From: Anaerolineaceae bacterium
GTDB lineage: Bacteria; Chloroflexota; Anaerolineae; Aggregatilineales; Phototrophicaceae
Assembly: GCA_016124855.1 (NCBI GenBank)
Contig: WGMX01000013.1
Span: 62,001-126,000, forward strand
DNA length: 64,000 nt
Direction: 5' to 3'
Shown in pieces: positions 25,032-33,687 of the stretch. The notes under the pieces are model-generated. The model was given only the letters and a program-made list of their open reading frames with translations, searched no databases and was not told where the DNA came from. How positions within the stretch are numbered: position 1 is the first letter of the stretch; each line of letters starts with the position of its first letter. A program made the position numbers and the translations under genes.

Positions 25032-26951
25032 TCAGATGATGCCCCATATATTGATTTTGGGTTCTTGATTACATGCTGATGCAATAAGAGTTCCGTCATG
25101 AGAAAAATCAAGTGCGGATATTGGATAAGGATGTTCCTTAAATGCTAGTTCAATTCCTTCTGGAACTTGCCACAGCTTCATGTTCCTATCACCTCCGCCT
25201 GAAATAAGTATTGAATTATCAGGCGCATAAGATAAAGCCCGAACAGCTCCTTCATGAGCTTTGAATTTAATTAGCTTTCTTCTAGATGCTAAATCCCAAA
25301 GATGAATAAACCCATCATTTGTGCCAGTAGCTAAATAATTTCGATCCTTGGAGAGAGTCGTGACAATAGGGGAATCGTTTTTGTCATCGACCAATGTAAT
25401 ATACGTATTCGATTTGACATCCCAAATAAGAATTTTCCCATCATTTGCGCTTGACAGTACAGTATTTTCATTTGATAGAAAACTGAGAAAATTGATATTT
25501 TTTTGTTCGAAATTAGCTATCACGGCAGTTGGTGAACCGTCAGGAAGTAACCAAATTTTAAGTAACCCCTCATTAGATCCTGTTACAACTCGTTTTTCAT
25601 CACGAGAAAAATCGAATGCACTTATAGCGCCGTCACCTCCATCTAATCTGCAATGTCTTTCCCAATAACGCCATACCTGAAGATCTCTAGCACAGGAGAT
25701 TGAGGCGAAATACTCACCTGAATATGAATAGGAAATTTTTCCGACATTCCAACCATTATTTGAAATTTTCTCGGCCTCGGGAGTTGAGAAAGTGCTTCCA
25801 ACTTTTCCAGAAGGTATAGCCCAAGTTTGAATACGATCATTACGAAAACCTGTAGCGAGGCTGTGTCCACTTGGATCGAATTTTAATGAGAACGGGGTTT
25901 GATTAGTTTCTGTAGGAATTACTAAATGCAAACCAAGATCCAATGACCGAATTAATTCACTATTTATGGGTAAAAGTCTTGATGGGTCACCATAGTCGGG
26001 GCAAGTTTTCCGAATATCCTGTAGCAAGACAGAAACGGATCGCCATCGACTACTTTGAGCAGCGACAATAGCTTGTTTATATACTGCTTCACAAGGAATG
26101 TTTCGATCACAAATTTCTATTACAGAATCGGCTCCGAGAGCATCAACATCAAACTGAAGTGCATCTTGGGCAAATTGTTTCGCCTTCTTCCATTCTCCTG
26201 TTGCTATGGCGACGTAAGCATTGCCCATCATTTCTTCTACAATTGCTGGTATAAGTTGCTTTTTTCTTCTATCAACAAAAGTCTGAATTGTACCATCCAT
26301 ATAATTTGGATCAGTTTCAAGTATGCGTTGGTATATAAATAATGCCTGTAATGGGTTTTCACCTTCCATCTCGGTTGCGGAGGTAAAAAGTGTAAATAAG
26401 TCGCTCCCTTCAAATGTTTTGCTAATTTCCACTGTTTTGAGTGGTTCAGATTTTTTGTTTAAAGGAGTCTCGACAAGAATATCTATGCTATAACCTTCTA
26501 TCCCTTTACCGGAATCGGACGAAAATATATGAACAATATCGCCTTGTGTAATATTGGTAGGAAGATCGAGTAAACGTACTAATTTTTCTATTGCTTCATT
26601 TATATCCCCATTTAAGCGCCAAGAAGTAAAATCTACTTGTTCTCTGCTCGCTACAGCAAACAGGTTAGTCATACTACATACTTCAAGTATGAGGGGAATT
26701 ATTGTTTTGTTACGTATCAGCGCCCATGCAACCTCATCTTGTACCCATTGTGATTCGACCGAATTTGGACTCAGAATCACTATGAACTGATCGCAGCGCT
26801 CAATCTTATTCCCAATTTGTTTTACAAAATTTCCAGCCTCGAGTTTTTGATAATCAATAAAAATATCCGCCCCATGCTTTCGTAGTTCATAAGCAACGTG
26901 TTTGGCAAAATCCCTGTCTTTACTGGAATAACTGATGAAGATGTTTGGCAT
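25032..26951 (-). CDS. TIR-domain protein with helical middle and C-terminal WD40 propeller
   Basis: A 639-residue protein. Residues 1-130 are a TIR domain (MPNIFISYSSKDRDFAKHVA, FIDYQKLEAG, IVILSPNSVESQWVQDE); E73 in W-x3-E matches the catalytic Glu of TIR NAD+ hydrolases. Residues about 170-330 are helical and TPR-like (ALFIYQRILETDPN). From about 340, some seven WD40 repeats follow (GLLKIWLLPDG, GKILIWDVKSN, GFIHLWDLASR, RNMKLWQVPEG). AAGGA is 7 bases before the ATG. The gene is far AT-richer than its neighbours, suggesting acquisition. Defence or signalling are both possible. Confidence 0.88.
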   Translation of the reverse strand: MPNIFISYSSKDRDFAKHVAYELRKHGADIFIDYQKLEAGNFVKQIGNKIERCDQFIVILSPNSVESQWVQDEVAWALIRNKTIIPLILEVCSMTNLFAVASREQVDFTSWRLNGDINEAIEKLVRLLDLPTNITQGDIVHIFSSDSGKGIEGYSIDILVETPLNKKSEPLKTVEISKTFEGSDLFTLFTSATEMEGENPLQALFIYQRILETDPNYMDGTIQTFVDRRKKQLIPAIVEEMMGNAYVAIATGEWKKAKQFAQDALQFDVDALGADSVIEICDRNIPCEAVYKQAIVAAQSSRWRSVSVLLQDIRKTCPDYGDPSRLLPINSELIRSLDLGLHLVIPTETNQTPFSLKFDPSGHSLATGFRNDRIQTWAIPSGKVGSTFSTPEAEKISNNGWNVGKISYSYSGEYFASISCARDLQVWRYWERHCRLDGGDGAISAFDFSRDEKRVVTGSNEGLLKIWLLPDGSPTAVIANFEQKNINFLSFLSNENTVLSSANDGKILIWDVKSNTYITLVDDKNDSPIVTTLSKDRNYLATGTNDGFIHLWDLASRRKLIKFKAHEGAVRALSYAPDNSILISGGGDRNMKLWQVPEGIELAFKEHPYPISALDFSHDGTLIASACNQEPKINIWGII

Positions 26952-27027
26952 TTGGGATTCCTTGCAAAAAACGATAGCAGTAATTATGACCTGCTATTAT
27001 GTTAGGAGCAAATGATATGGATGGATT

Positions 27028-27051
27028 TTGGGCTTGTCAGGGCAAGCCCAA
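27028..27051. terminator. Hairpin between the GH4 and TIR-WD40 genes
   Basis: A perfect 9-bp stem TTGGGCTTG / CAAGCCCAA (27028-27036 and 27043-27051) with a 6-base loop lies 39 bases after the GH4 stop on the minus strand. No T-run follows on that strand, so it is a hairpin with possible terminator function. Confidence 0.45.
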
Positions 27052-27089
27052 GATGATTTTCTTACTGCAAACGGCAATTCATGGGAGTT

Positions 27090-28472
27090 CTACGCAAACC
27101 AATTCTGCGGGATGGCCTCTTTTTCGGCGTCGAGGAGAGCGGCAAGGATGGCATCGGCATCGGCGATGGATGTGACCAGTGGGTCGGTCATCATGGCTTG
27201 ACGCAGCAGGTTATAGTCACCACGTATGACCGCTTCAGCAGTGAGTTCATGGGTATCCAAGATGAGTTCTTGACGGGCACGCAGGCCACGCGGCATCTCA
27301 CCCACCGGACGGGGACGCGCGCCGTTCATATCGACATCGCACAGCAATTCAAGGAAGGCATCATCCTGCATATTGGTGACCGCACCACGATTGGGTGTGT
27401 TGATGTAGAAGGGTTTGCCCAAATCGCCAACCATATTCTCGATGATGTCGGTAGCGTGATCTGGTCCGAACGTTTCCATATAGGTATTTATGGGTGTTTC
27501 ACCGCTGACGAAATTATCGACCTGCTGCCACATTTCGGCATGACGGTCGTAGCGATCTTCTGTTTCCCAAATCGAAAGAGGGGGAATATCGTCGGCAAGC
27601 GTGCCTTTTCCCTGCCAGAAGGGAAGATATTCTTTGGTGTGAGCGACGCAGACGGGGATACTGCCATAGATTTCAAAGAGCTTATGGGTGATGCGGTTGT
27701 TGTGAATGGCCTTCGCGCCTTTGTCGCCGCCCACGTCTTCAGTGGCTGCGAGTTTCTTAATCGACTCGGCGATGGCGGGCATAACGTTCTCGCCGTTATA
27801 CTCGGCCTTGAGCATCCATGTAAAGTGATTGACACCGGCGATGCGCATGTCGAATGCGGCATCGATTTCATCAGTGTATTCAGCCGGATTTGAGATGATG
27901 CCCGCCCGAAGCGCGTTGTTGCGTTTGATGTGGGGCATATGCAGACTGTCGCAGAGGGCAAAGGATTTGATTTGAGGGGCATAGCGCATGAGGGCGATGC
28001 CGTTAATGGCGGAGGGGTTGATATAGTTGATGACCCATGCCTCAGGACAGAGGGCTTCAATATCGCGGATACATTTCATAATGACGGGAAGCTCACGCAT
28101 GGTGCGGAAGATGCCGCCGGGGCCGATGGTGTCGCCGGAACACATGCGGATGCCAAATTTTTCTGAAATGGCGCAGTCGATGCCGCGATAATAAACCGTA
28201 TTGCGGGCGAAACTGAGGACGACGAAATCGGCTCCGGGAAGGACGTCTTTCCAATCGGTTGAAGCCTCCAGCTTGAGCGAAACGCCGGTTTCAGCGATGA
28301 CCATTTCTGCCAGCTTCGCCATGCGTTCGATGCGATCCGGTTGATTGTCAACCAAGGCTAAAGTGCCGGAATTCAGAACCGGTGAATGTACCATTTGCCA
28401 GATGGCCTGCCTGCCAAAAAACAAACTGCCAGCGCCAATGACAACGACCTTCGGATGTTGGTTTTCGGACAT
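27090..28472 (-). CDS. GH4 family NAD+-dependent alpha-glucosidase/galactosidase
   Basis: The 460-residue enzyme opens with a Rossmann motif (VVVIGAGSLFFGRQ). Family 4 uses NAD+ and a divalent metal for hydride transfer; the expected metal ligands are C174 (ALCDSLH) and H216 (AGVNHFTW). NYINPSAIN at about 149-157 and SGDTIGPGGIFRTMRE are also typical. It resembles the alpha-galactosidase/alpha-glucosidase/glucuronidase branch rather than phospho-glycosidases, and no PTS genes are near. It should act in the cytosol on imported glycosides. It is transcribed alone. Confidence 0.92.
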   Translation of the reverse strand: MSENQHPKVVVIGAGSLFFGRQAIWQMVHSPVLNSGTLALVDNQPDRIERMAKLAEMVIAETGVSLKLEASTDWKDVLPGADFVVLSFARNTVYYRGIDCAISEKFGIRMCSGDTIGPGGIFRTMRELPVIMKCIRDIEALCPEAWVINYINPSAINGIALMRYAPQIKSFALCDSLHMPHIKRNNALRAGIISNPAEYTDEIDAAFDMRIAGVNHFTWMLKAEYNGENVMPAIAESIKKLAATEDVGGDKGAKAIHNNRITHKLFEIYGSIPVCVAHTKEYLPFWQGKGTLADDIPPLSIWETEDRYDRHAEMWQQVDNFVSGETPINTYMETFGPDHATDIIENMVGDLGKPFYINTPNRGAVTNMQDDAFLELLCDVDMNGARPRPVGEMPRGLRARQELILDTHELTAEAVIRGDYNLLRQAMMTDPLVTSIADADAILAALLDAEKEAIPQNWFA

Positions 28473-28869
28473 CAGATTCTTGCTCCCTAGCGTAAAAAAG
28501 GACGTATTGCAGCATATTCTAATGTGCCCATTATTACCCGTTTTTTGAATTCGGAAAAGAATCCAAGAATTGGATGCGATTAGCCTTTATACAACTAAAT
28601 ATCGTGTTGTCCTGTATTCAAAAATGCCTTACTTTGTCTCGCCGAGGGCTAAAGCCGCTCGGCTAACCACCGGACAAGCGCACTAAAGGCGCTTCAAGAA
28701 CGCGGATTTCTAATTTGATGGGTAGTGAAGTGGTGAATAGCTCCCATACAAAAACAAGATTTTAAATTTGGGTAAAATTCTTCCTACGGCTATTCAAACC
28801 GATAAACTCAAAATGGGTGGCAGATACCAGCCACCCATTTTTATTGTTTTGTCGCGATTGCGGATTCAC
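28473..28869. other. Gap with repeat-like palindrome and terminator
   Basis: No gene is visible. Near 28640-28700 lies a degenerate palindromic element (GCCGAGGGCTAAAGCCGCTC, then GGCGCTTCAAG) of a type often dispersed in such genomes. A strong terminator stands at 28810-28846. Confidence 0.5.
28810..28846. terminator. Strong bidirectional terminator
   Basis: A perfect 12-bp stem AAAATGGGTGGC / GCCACCCATTTT (28810-28821 and 28830-28841) lies 28 bases downstream of the secreted-protein stop on the minus strand, where TTTTGAGTTTATC follows. On the plus strand TATTGTTTTG follows. Confidence 0.8.
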
Positions 28870-30441
28870 TTACTTGGCGGAGAGTGTCATTTGGGCGAGG
28901 CACATTGCGCCAGAGGTATTCATATAGGTCAGGCCAAGCATTCCTCCCTGCCCGTTAAGCTGCGCCGCGATTTGATAGGTAATGCCTTTTGAGGGTTCGG
29001 AACCATCATAGGTGGCATATCCATATTGGTCTTTGAAGGTCAACGTTTTTCCATCCACAATGAGCTGATAGCTGCCATCGAGGCGCTTTTCGAAGGTCGC
29101 GCCATTAAAGTTTGGCAGTTTTTCTTGTATGGCAGCGGGGCACATTTGCTCATCGGGCTGGAAACTGATTTGGTAGCTCTGGTTATTGGTGGTGGCGAGC
29201 GGTGTTGCCGTAGGATCAATGAAGGGCGCTGATGTGGCGGCAGGAGCGGATGATGTGGACGCGCTTAAGTCTCCACTCTTAAAACACATCTCTGTTACGC
29301 TGGCAAATTTGCCCCAATCCATTTTGATGACCCCGCTGAGTACTTGAACCGTAATCTGGTATTTGGAGGAAATCAGTTGGTAGCGGAGACTGCTATCAGA
29401 GCCAACGGGAAACAAGGTGTGTTGATCATCACCCAAACGCAGCAGCATGTCACCGTTATTGGCATAGTCGATTTTGGCCTGAGTGAAAGTTGGCTGCGTT
29501 TTGGCGGTGCATGTGCCGCTGTCCATTGTCCACGTTACGGGGTATGTTCCGGGCGGAACGGGTTGTTGGGGCGGGACGGCTGTTCCTTCGACAATGGCTG
29601 TGAGAGTCGGCTGAAGGGTCGCTATGTCATTGACCGTGGCGTGAATGACGGAAGCATCGGTTTGCGCCAGTTCAAATTTGCTGCTGGATTCGACCGAACA
29701 TCCACCATCTTCCTTGTAAATGTAGTGTATTGCAATTACGTCGGGTGAGATAATTTGGTATTCGGTAATGGTTGAGGTTTCGATAGAGCCACCGGATGAA
29801 CCTATTTGCAAGTTCAAATTACGGCTGGTGGTGGCTGTGCGATAAAGCTGCGGCTGTACGAGCGGATAGGCATAGTCATTGATAAAGAGGAAATCCGCTG
29901 TACTTGATTGATAGATCGGAATGAGCGGAATGACAGGTGTCGCGCCATCTCCGTCACCATCGGGATTATGACCAATCCCCATTGCCTTACAAGTGCCGAT
30001 GATGGTTGTTTGTGAGCGCGTTTGCCGCCAATAGCCCGGTACAATGCGGGATGAGTCTGGCGTGAGTGTCGGACGCTGGACGGTGCTGGTGGGAATCATC
30101 GTCGGGTAGGTGCAGTAGGTTTGACCATCCGCGCCGGTTATACAGGCCTCCATAGTCGGGTAGGTACAGTAGGTTTTCCCATCATTGCCAGTAATACATA
30201 AAGGTTCTTTGGTTGGGGGCATTGGCAGATCGTCAGGATCGAGGTCAACAGTTGGCCGGGGAATAGGTGTTGAAGTGGGGGGAAAGGGCAATTCATCAGG
30301 ATCAATATCAATGGTAGGTCGGACGACAGGTGTCGAACTTGGATAGGGCATTGGAACATCATTAGGATCATCTTGGCCCGCGACCAGACCCACACCGATA
30401 CATAAAGTTAATAGAAATAACAGGAAGAATCGGTTTCGCAT
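28870..30441 (-). CDS. Secreted protein with Pro-rich and Cys-containing tandem repeats, unknown function
   Basis: Of 523 residues, 1-22 form a signal peptide (FFLLFLLTLCIGVGLVAG). Residues 25-85 contain about two and a half copies of a 28-residue acidic/Pro repeat (RPTIDIDPDELPFPPTSTP, then RPTVDLDPDDLPMPPT). Next come two copies of an 18-residue unit (CITGNDGKTYCTYPTM, CITGADGQTYCTYPTM). The remainder is beta-rich, with two similar modules each containing a W/C-start and a YQI-type core (MDSGTCTAKTQP; FQPDEQMCPAAI). The protein should be exported and repeat-stalked. No family was recognised. Confidence 0.75.
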   Translation of the reverse strand: MRNRFFLLFLLTLCIGVGLVAGQDDPNDVPMPYPSSTPVVRPTIDIDPDELPFPPTSTPIPRPTVDLDPDDLPMPPTKEPLCITGNDGKTYCTYPTMEACITGADGQTYCTYPTMIPTSTVQRPTLTPDSSRIVPGYWRQTRSQTTIIGTCKAMGIGHNPDGDGDGATPVIPLIPIYQSSTADFLFINDYAYPLVQPQLYRTATTSRNLNLQIGSSGGSIETSTITEYQIISPDVIAIHYIYKEDGGCSVESSSKFELAQTDASVIHATVNDIATLQPTLTAIVEGTAVPPQQPVPPGTYPVTWTMDSGTCTAKTQPTFTQAKIDYANNGDMLLRLGDDQHTLFPVGSDSSLRYQLISSKYQITVQVLSGVIKMDWGKFASVTEMCFKSGDLSASTSSAPAATSAPFIDPTATPLATTNNQSYQISFQPDEQMCPAAIQEKLPNFNGATFEKRLDGSYQLIVDGKTLTFKDQYGYATYDGSEPSKGITYQIAAQLNGQGGMLGLTYMNTSGAMCLAQMTLSAK

Positions 30442-30589
30442 AACGCATTCTCTCTACTAGCGGATTTTTGATGTTCAAATTGAACATGATTTTGAGAGTT
30501 GTTTCGTCATGCGAGGGTACGAAAGCGATCTCCATCGTTCGGTGGAGATTTACGATACAGCAGTTTTGGTCAATTAAGGAGAAAAAGAG

Positions 30590-30614
30590 GAAGGCTCTGA
30601 GAACCTTCCCTACC
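30590..30614 (-). repeat. GTAGGG-hairpin element, copy 4
   Basis: On the minus strand GGTAGGGAAGGTTCTCAGAG is followed by CCTTCC, so GGAAGG pairs with CCTTCC. The head and fold match the family. It lies between the NapH-like gene and the secreted protein gene. Confidence 0.55.
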
Positions 30615-30691
30615 GAAGAAAATTTAACGCGTCATAAAAGCGTTGTGGCGTGAAAGATTGCGGTCGTCTGTTGCGAACGCTCGTTTATTGG

Positions 30692-31783
30692 CTAGACCGG
30701 ATTGGTATCCATAATCGAATCAACAACAGGGACAAGTTTGGTGCTGCTGAGACGGCGCATGATGGCGGAGCGTGTAAGGGCGACGGGGACAAATTGGCGC
30801 TGCTTATGATAGGTGCGGTAGAGCCAAATGCCGCTGAGTACGAAAATAACAAGGTAAGTGCCGAGTAGGGCAAGTGCCGGAACAGTGATTCCGAAAAGCT
30901 GGTGCAGCGTATCGGCGGCAAGCGGGATATTGAAAATATAGAAGTAGTTGAGCGCCACTGCCCCAAAAAGCGCGCTCAGGCGATAAGGTGACTTCAGGAA
31001 AAAATTCAAGATCAGGAAGATGCCGAGGCTGATGAGCATAAAGAGCGCGATCAAGCTGTAGAGGGTGACGACGTTGATTTGCGGGGCATCGGGCAGGATG
31101 TAGTAGGCCAGAATGAGGCCGGGGAATGCTCCTGCGAACAGACGACGAAACGTATTGGCCCGTTGATCGGTGTCGTAATGATCGGCAACAGTGGAAAGCG
31201 CGGGGTTAAAGTCGTAGCAATTTTTGATGCATCCCACGCACGGTTGACAGTAATTATTGGGGACGGTGACAAAAGGGGATTGTCCGTAAAGGCGTTCCAC
31301 CGTAATGAGCGGACATAAGGTGCTGCACCATCCACTTTTCCCTTTGAAGAAATAGCCTCCGAACAAAGCGGCTGTAAATGCAATGAGCAGTAATAAGCCG
31401 AGGGCTGGCCCGCTGCTATTGAAGAGTTCTTTGCGGGTCGGTACGATGATGATGAACAGGATGATGCCGATGAGCGAGGCGTAAGTTTTGAGCCAGTTGG
31501 GCAGAATAAGGGCGCGTCCGAACTTGAATATGGTGGGTGTCTGGTTGAGCGCAGCCATCGGGCAGATGTTGCGCCAGATACCGGGTGCAATGAAGAATAT
31601 AATCGGCAGCACGGGTACAATCATGCGCCAGAAAATGAATAAGGCAGCCTGCGGGCGGGTGAAGGACGTAATAATGAGGCCATAACCGATGCCGACAGTA
31701 AGAAAACGGCTGATGTTCCAAATGGTTTGCGGCACCCGTTGGCGCAAGTTGTTGTAGTTGGGGAATGTTGTTTTTGTCGTCAT
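30692..31783 (-). CDS. NapH/NosR-like membrane iron-sulfur protein
   Basis: A 363-residue membrane protein with about nine hydrophobic helices. Conserved Cys motifs of the NapH/MauN/YccM group are present: RNICPMAALN early, GWCSTLCPLITVERLYG in the middle, and one ferredoxin-like cluster YCQPCVGCIKNCYDFNP. Only one full CxxCxxCxxxC set is seen, where NapH-like proteins often have two. Such proteins pass electrons between the quinone pool and periplasmic partners. No nap, nos or mau gene is adjacent, so the partner is unknown. It is divergent from the GT39 gene at 31957. Confidence 0.82.
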   Translation of the reverse strand: MTTKTTFPNYNNLRQRVPQTIWNISRFLTVGIGYGLIITSFTRPQAALFIFWRMIVPVLPIIFFIAPGIWRNICPMAALNQTPTIFKFGRALILPNWLKTYASLIGIILFIIIVPTRKELFNSSGPALGLLLLIAFTAALFGGYFFKGKSGWCSTLCPLITVERLYGQSPFVTVPNNYCQPCVGCIKNCYDFNPALSTVADHYDTDQRANTFRRLFAGAFPGLILAYYILPDAPQINVVTLYSLIALFMLISLGIFLILNFFLKSPYRLSALFGAVALNYFYIFNIPLAADTLHQLFGITVPALALLGTYLVIFVLSGIWLYRTYHKQRQFVPVALTRSAIMRRLSSTKLVPVVDSIMDTNPV

Positions 31784-31956
31784 CTGTATCCCATTTGTTG
31801 GCTGTCAGGTAGATGAGATAATAATGAAGATGGTATTGATGACGATGGGCGATTAGTACTGCATGTTCGGCTGTTTCGGTGAGGGAACGTTTGTATTGTG
31901 TAATAAGGGTACTAAAGTAATTGGCAGAAATTTGTTTTTGCCAGAGGTTGCACATT

Positions 31957-33486
31957 ATGCGCTTGAAAATTAAGCCATCATCCGCCGGATTGATGGTGTG
32001 CGTCGGGCTGCTGCTGCTGATCTGGCTAACGCGGCTGATTGGCATTGACCATTTCCCTCCGTTTATTGATGAGATGATTCATGTGCATGGGAGTGAGTTG
32101 GGCTACACGGTTAGTCCGCTGGTGAATGCTGACCTTGGGCGACAGGGAACCATCTGGTGGATGATGCTGTTTCAGGCGCACTTGGGCAGTCCGGTATGGA
32201 TTGCGCGGGTGGCAACGGTGCTGGCGCTGCTGCCGGGGATGGCTGCTTTGATGGCGACGGCGCGGTTGTTTGCTGGTTATTGGGCGGCGGTGCTGGCGGG
32301 TTTGCTGTTTTTGTTCAGTAACTATCACCTATTTTTTGGACGGTTGGCGCTGGCTGATCCAATTGCGGGGTCGGCAGTGCTGGTAGCTATTTATTTTGCG
32401 GCACGGTTGAGCAAACGACGAAGCCACTTCGATGCGCTGATGGTGGGAATCTTGCTGACGGCGGGTGTGGTCGCGAAGATTAATGTCGCGCCGTTCTTGG
32501 GTGTGCCGATTGCGGCGGTTTTGTGTTTGCGTCAGAAGAAGAATGCAAGATTTAACCACAGAGACACAGAGAACACAGAGGAATTCAGAGATAAGATACG
32601 TGGGCGGGTGATATGGTTGGCGGTGGCGCTGGGAACGGCAGGGATACTTATCGGCGTGTTCGTGTTAGGACTGCGTTTCTTCGGATATGACTTCGTGACC
32701 AACTCGGTATCGTATGCGCTGACGAATCGGGGGAATGCGCCAATTAGCGGCATGGTAGATAGCGCGCGAATTATCGGGAACATTCAGGCCAGCTTTGACT
32801 TGCTCGGTGGTTATTTAGGTGTGATGACGGTTATTTTACTGCTGATTGCTCAAGCAGTTTTGATTTTCCGGCGGCAGTTTTATGTGGTGCTGTGTTTATT
32901 CGGGCCGATGGTGGCTATCTGGGCGAGTTTGATTCAAGAGTCACGGTTTTTGGTTGTGCCGGTGGCGCTGCTGCTGTTGGGCGGTGCGGTTGTGTTGGCG
33001 GGATTGGTGCGTGATCGCAACCGTGTGGTGCAAGCTGCGGCTGTGGCGGTTATCGGGTTATGGGCGGCGGCGCAGTGGCTGCCTTTTGCTATAACTGAGG
33101 TTCGTCAGCCAAATGAGACGCCGCTGCCTGCGGTCGATGTGGCGCAGTACATCAATTCCGACGCGGCAGGGACAGGTTATCCAGAAGTGCGGGATTTCCT
33201 AGCTGCTTATGATGTACGCGAAGTGATCGGGTTAGTGAGCAACTGCCAAGCCTTTCGCTATCTGACGATGAGCAGCTATAGCGTTGACTGCCCTGCGCTC
33301 AATCCGAACGGGTCAAGTATTCCGGGTTTGGTTGAGCTGATGAACCAGAAACAGGGGCGGGATGTATTTGTGCTGCTGCAAAAGATTCCGTATGTGCCGG
33401 AAGCTGTTCCGGGTAAGCTGCTGACGGTGATTGAACGTCCCGGCGGCGGGCCGAGCATTTCGATTTATCAACTGTCGGCGGGATGA
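31957..33486 (+). CDS. GT39/ArnT-like membrane glycosyltransferase, with an in-frame dispersed repeat
   Basis: The 509-residue protein has about ten transmembrane helices and the PMT-type acidic motif in its first loop (FPPFIDEMIHVHG). These enzymes use polyprenyl-phosphate sugars to glycosylate lipids or proteins on the outer face. ATG 31957 has AGAGG 9 bases upstream. At 32551-32590 the loop between two helices is made of a dispersed CACAGAG repeat read in frame, coding RFNHRDTENTEEF. The C-terminal 150 residues form a soluble outer domain. The acceptor is unknown. Confidence 0.85.
   Translation: MRLKIKPSSAGLMVCVGLLLLIWLTRLIGIDHFPPFIDEMIHVHGSELGYTVSPLVNADLGRQGTIWWMMLFQAHLGSPVWIARVATVLALLPGMAALMATARLFAGYWAAVLAGLLFLFSNYHLFFGRLALADPIAGSAVLVAIYFAARLSKRRSHFDALMVGILLTAGVVAKINVAPFLGVPIAAVLCLRQKKNARFNHRDTENTEEFRDKIRGRVIWLAVALGTAGILIGVFVLGLRFFGYDFVTNSVSYALTNRGNAPISGMVDSARIIGNIQASFDLLGGYLGVMTVILLLIAQAVLIFRRQFYVVLCLFGPMVAIWASLIQESRFLVVPVALLLLGGAVVLAGLVRDRNRVVQAAAVAVIGLWAAAQWLPFAITEVRQPNETPLPAVDVAQYINSDAAGTGYPEVRDFLAAYDVREVIGLVSNCQAFRYLTMSSYSVDCPALNPNGSSIPGLVELMNQKQGRDVFVLLQKIPYVPEAVPGKLLTVIERPGGGPSISIYQLSAG
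32551..32590 (+). repeat. CACAGAG element, copy 2, inside a GT39 gene
   Basis: TTTAACCACAGAGACACAGA is followed by GAACACAGAGGAATTCAGAG. It is read in frame without a stop and codes for a charged loop (NHRDTENTEEFRD) between two membrane helices. Confidence 0.75.
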
Positions 33487-33519
33487 TTTAGGGCTATTTG
33501 CTGCTTGCAAATTCAAATC

Positions 33520-33565
33520 CTCACCCCTTATCCCCCTCTCAAATTTATGGCAGAGGGGAACCGAG
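33520..33565. repeat. Degenerate CCCCTTATCCCCCTCTC palindromic element
   Basis: TCACCCCTTATCCCCCTCTC, a short spacer, then GCAGAGGGGA, so CCCCTCT-type arms pair imperfectly. It lies between the GT39 gene and dnaG. A related palindrome is in the dnaG linker at 35058-35090. Confidence 0.5.
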
Positions 33566-33687
33566 ACCTTAGATTTGTGATAGCGAAATCGATTTGCCAG
33601 CGGCATCTTTAAAGGAATTTGTTGCGAGTTGCATGAGCGGCTAGGCATACGTATAATGCACCTACAGGATGCAAGGGGTGCAAAGTC

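Noticed and set aside
24845..25111. Open frame of 88 codons on the minus strand
   Set aside because: Overlaps the end of the TIR-WD40 gene in another frame and is low-complexity AT-rich sequence.
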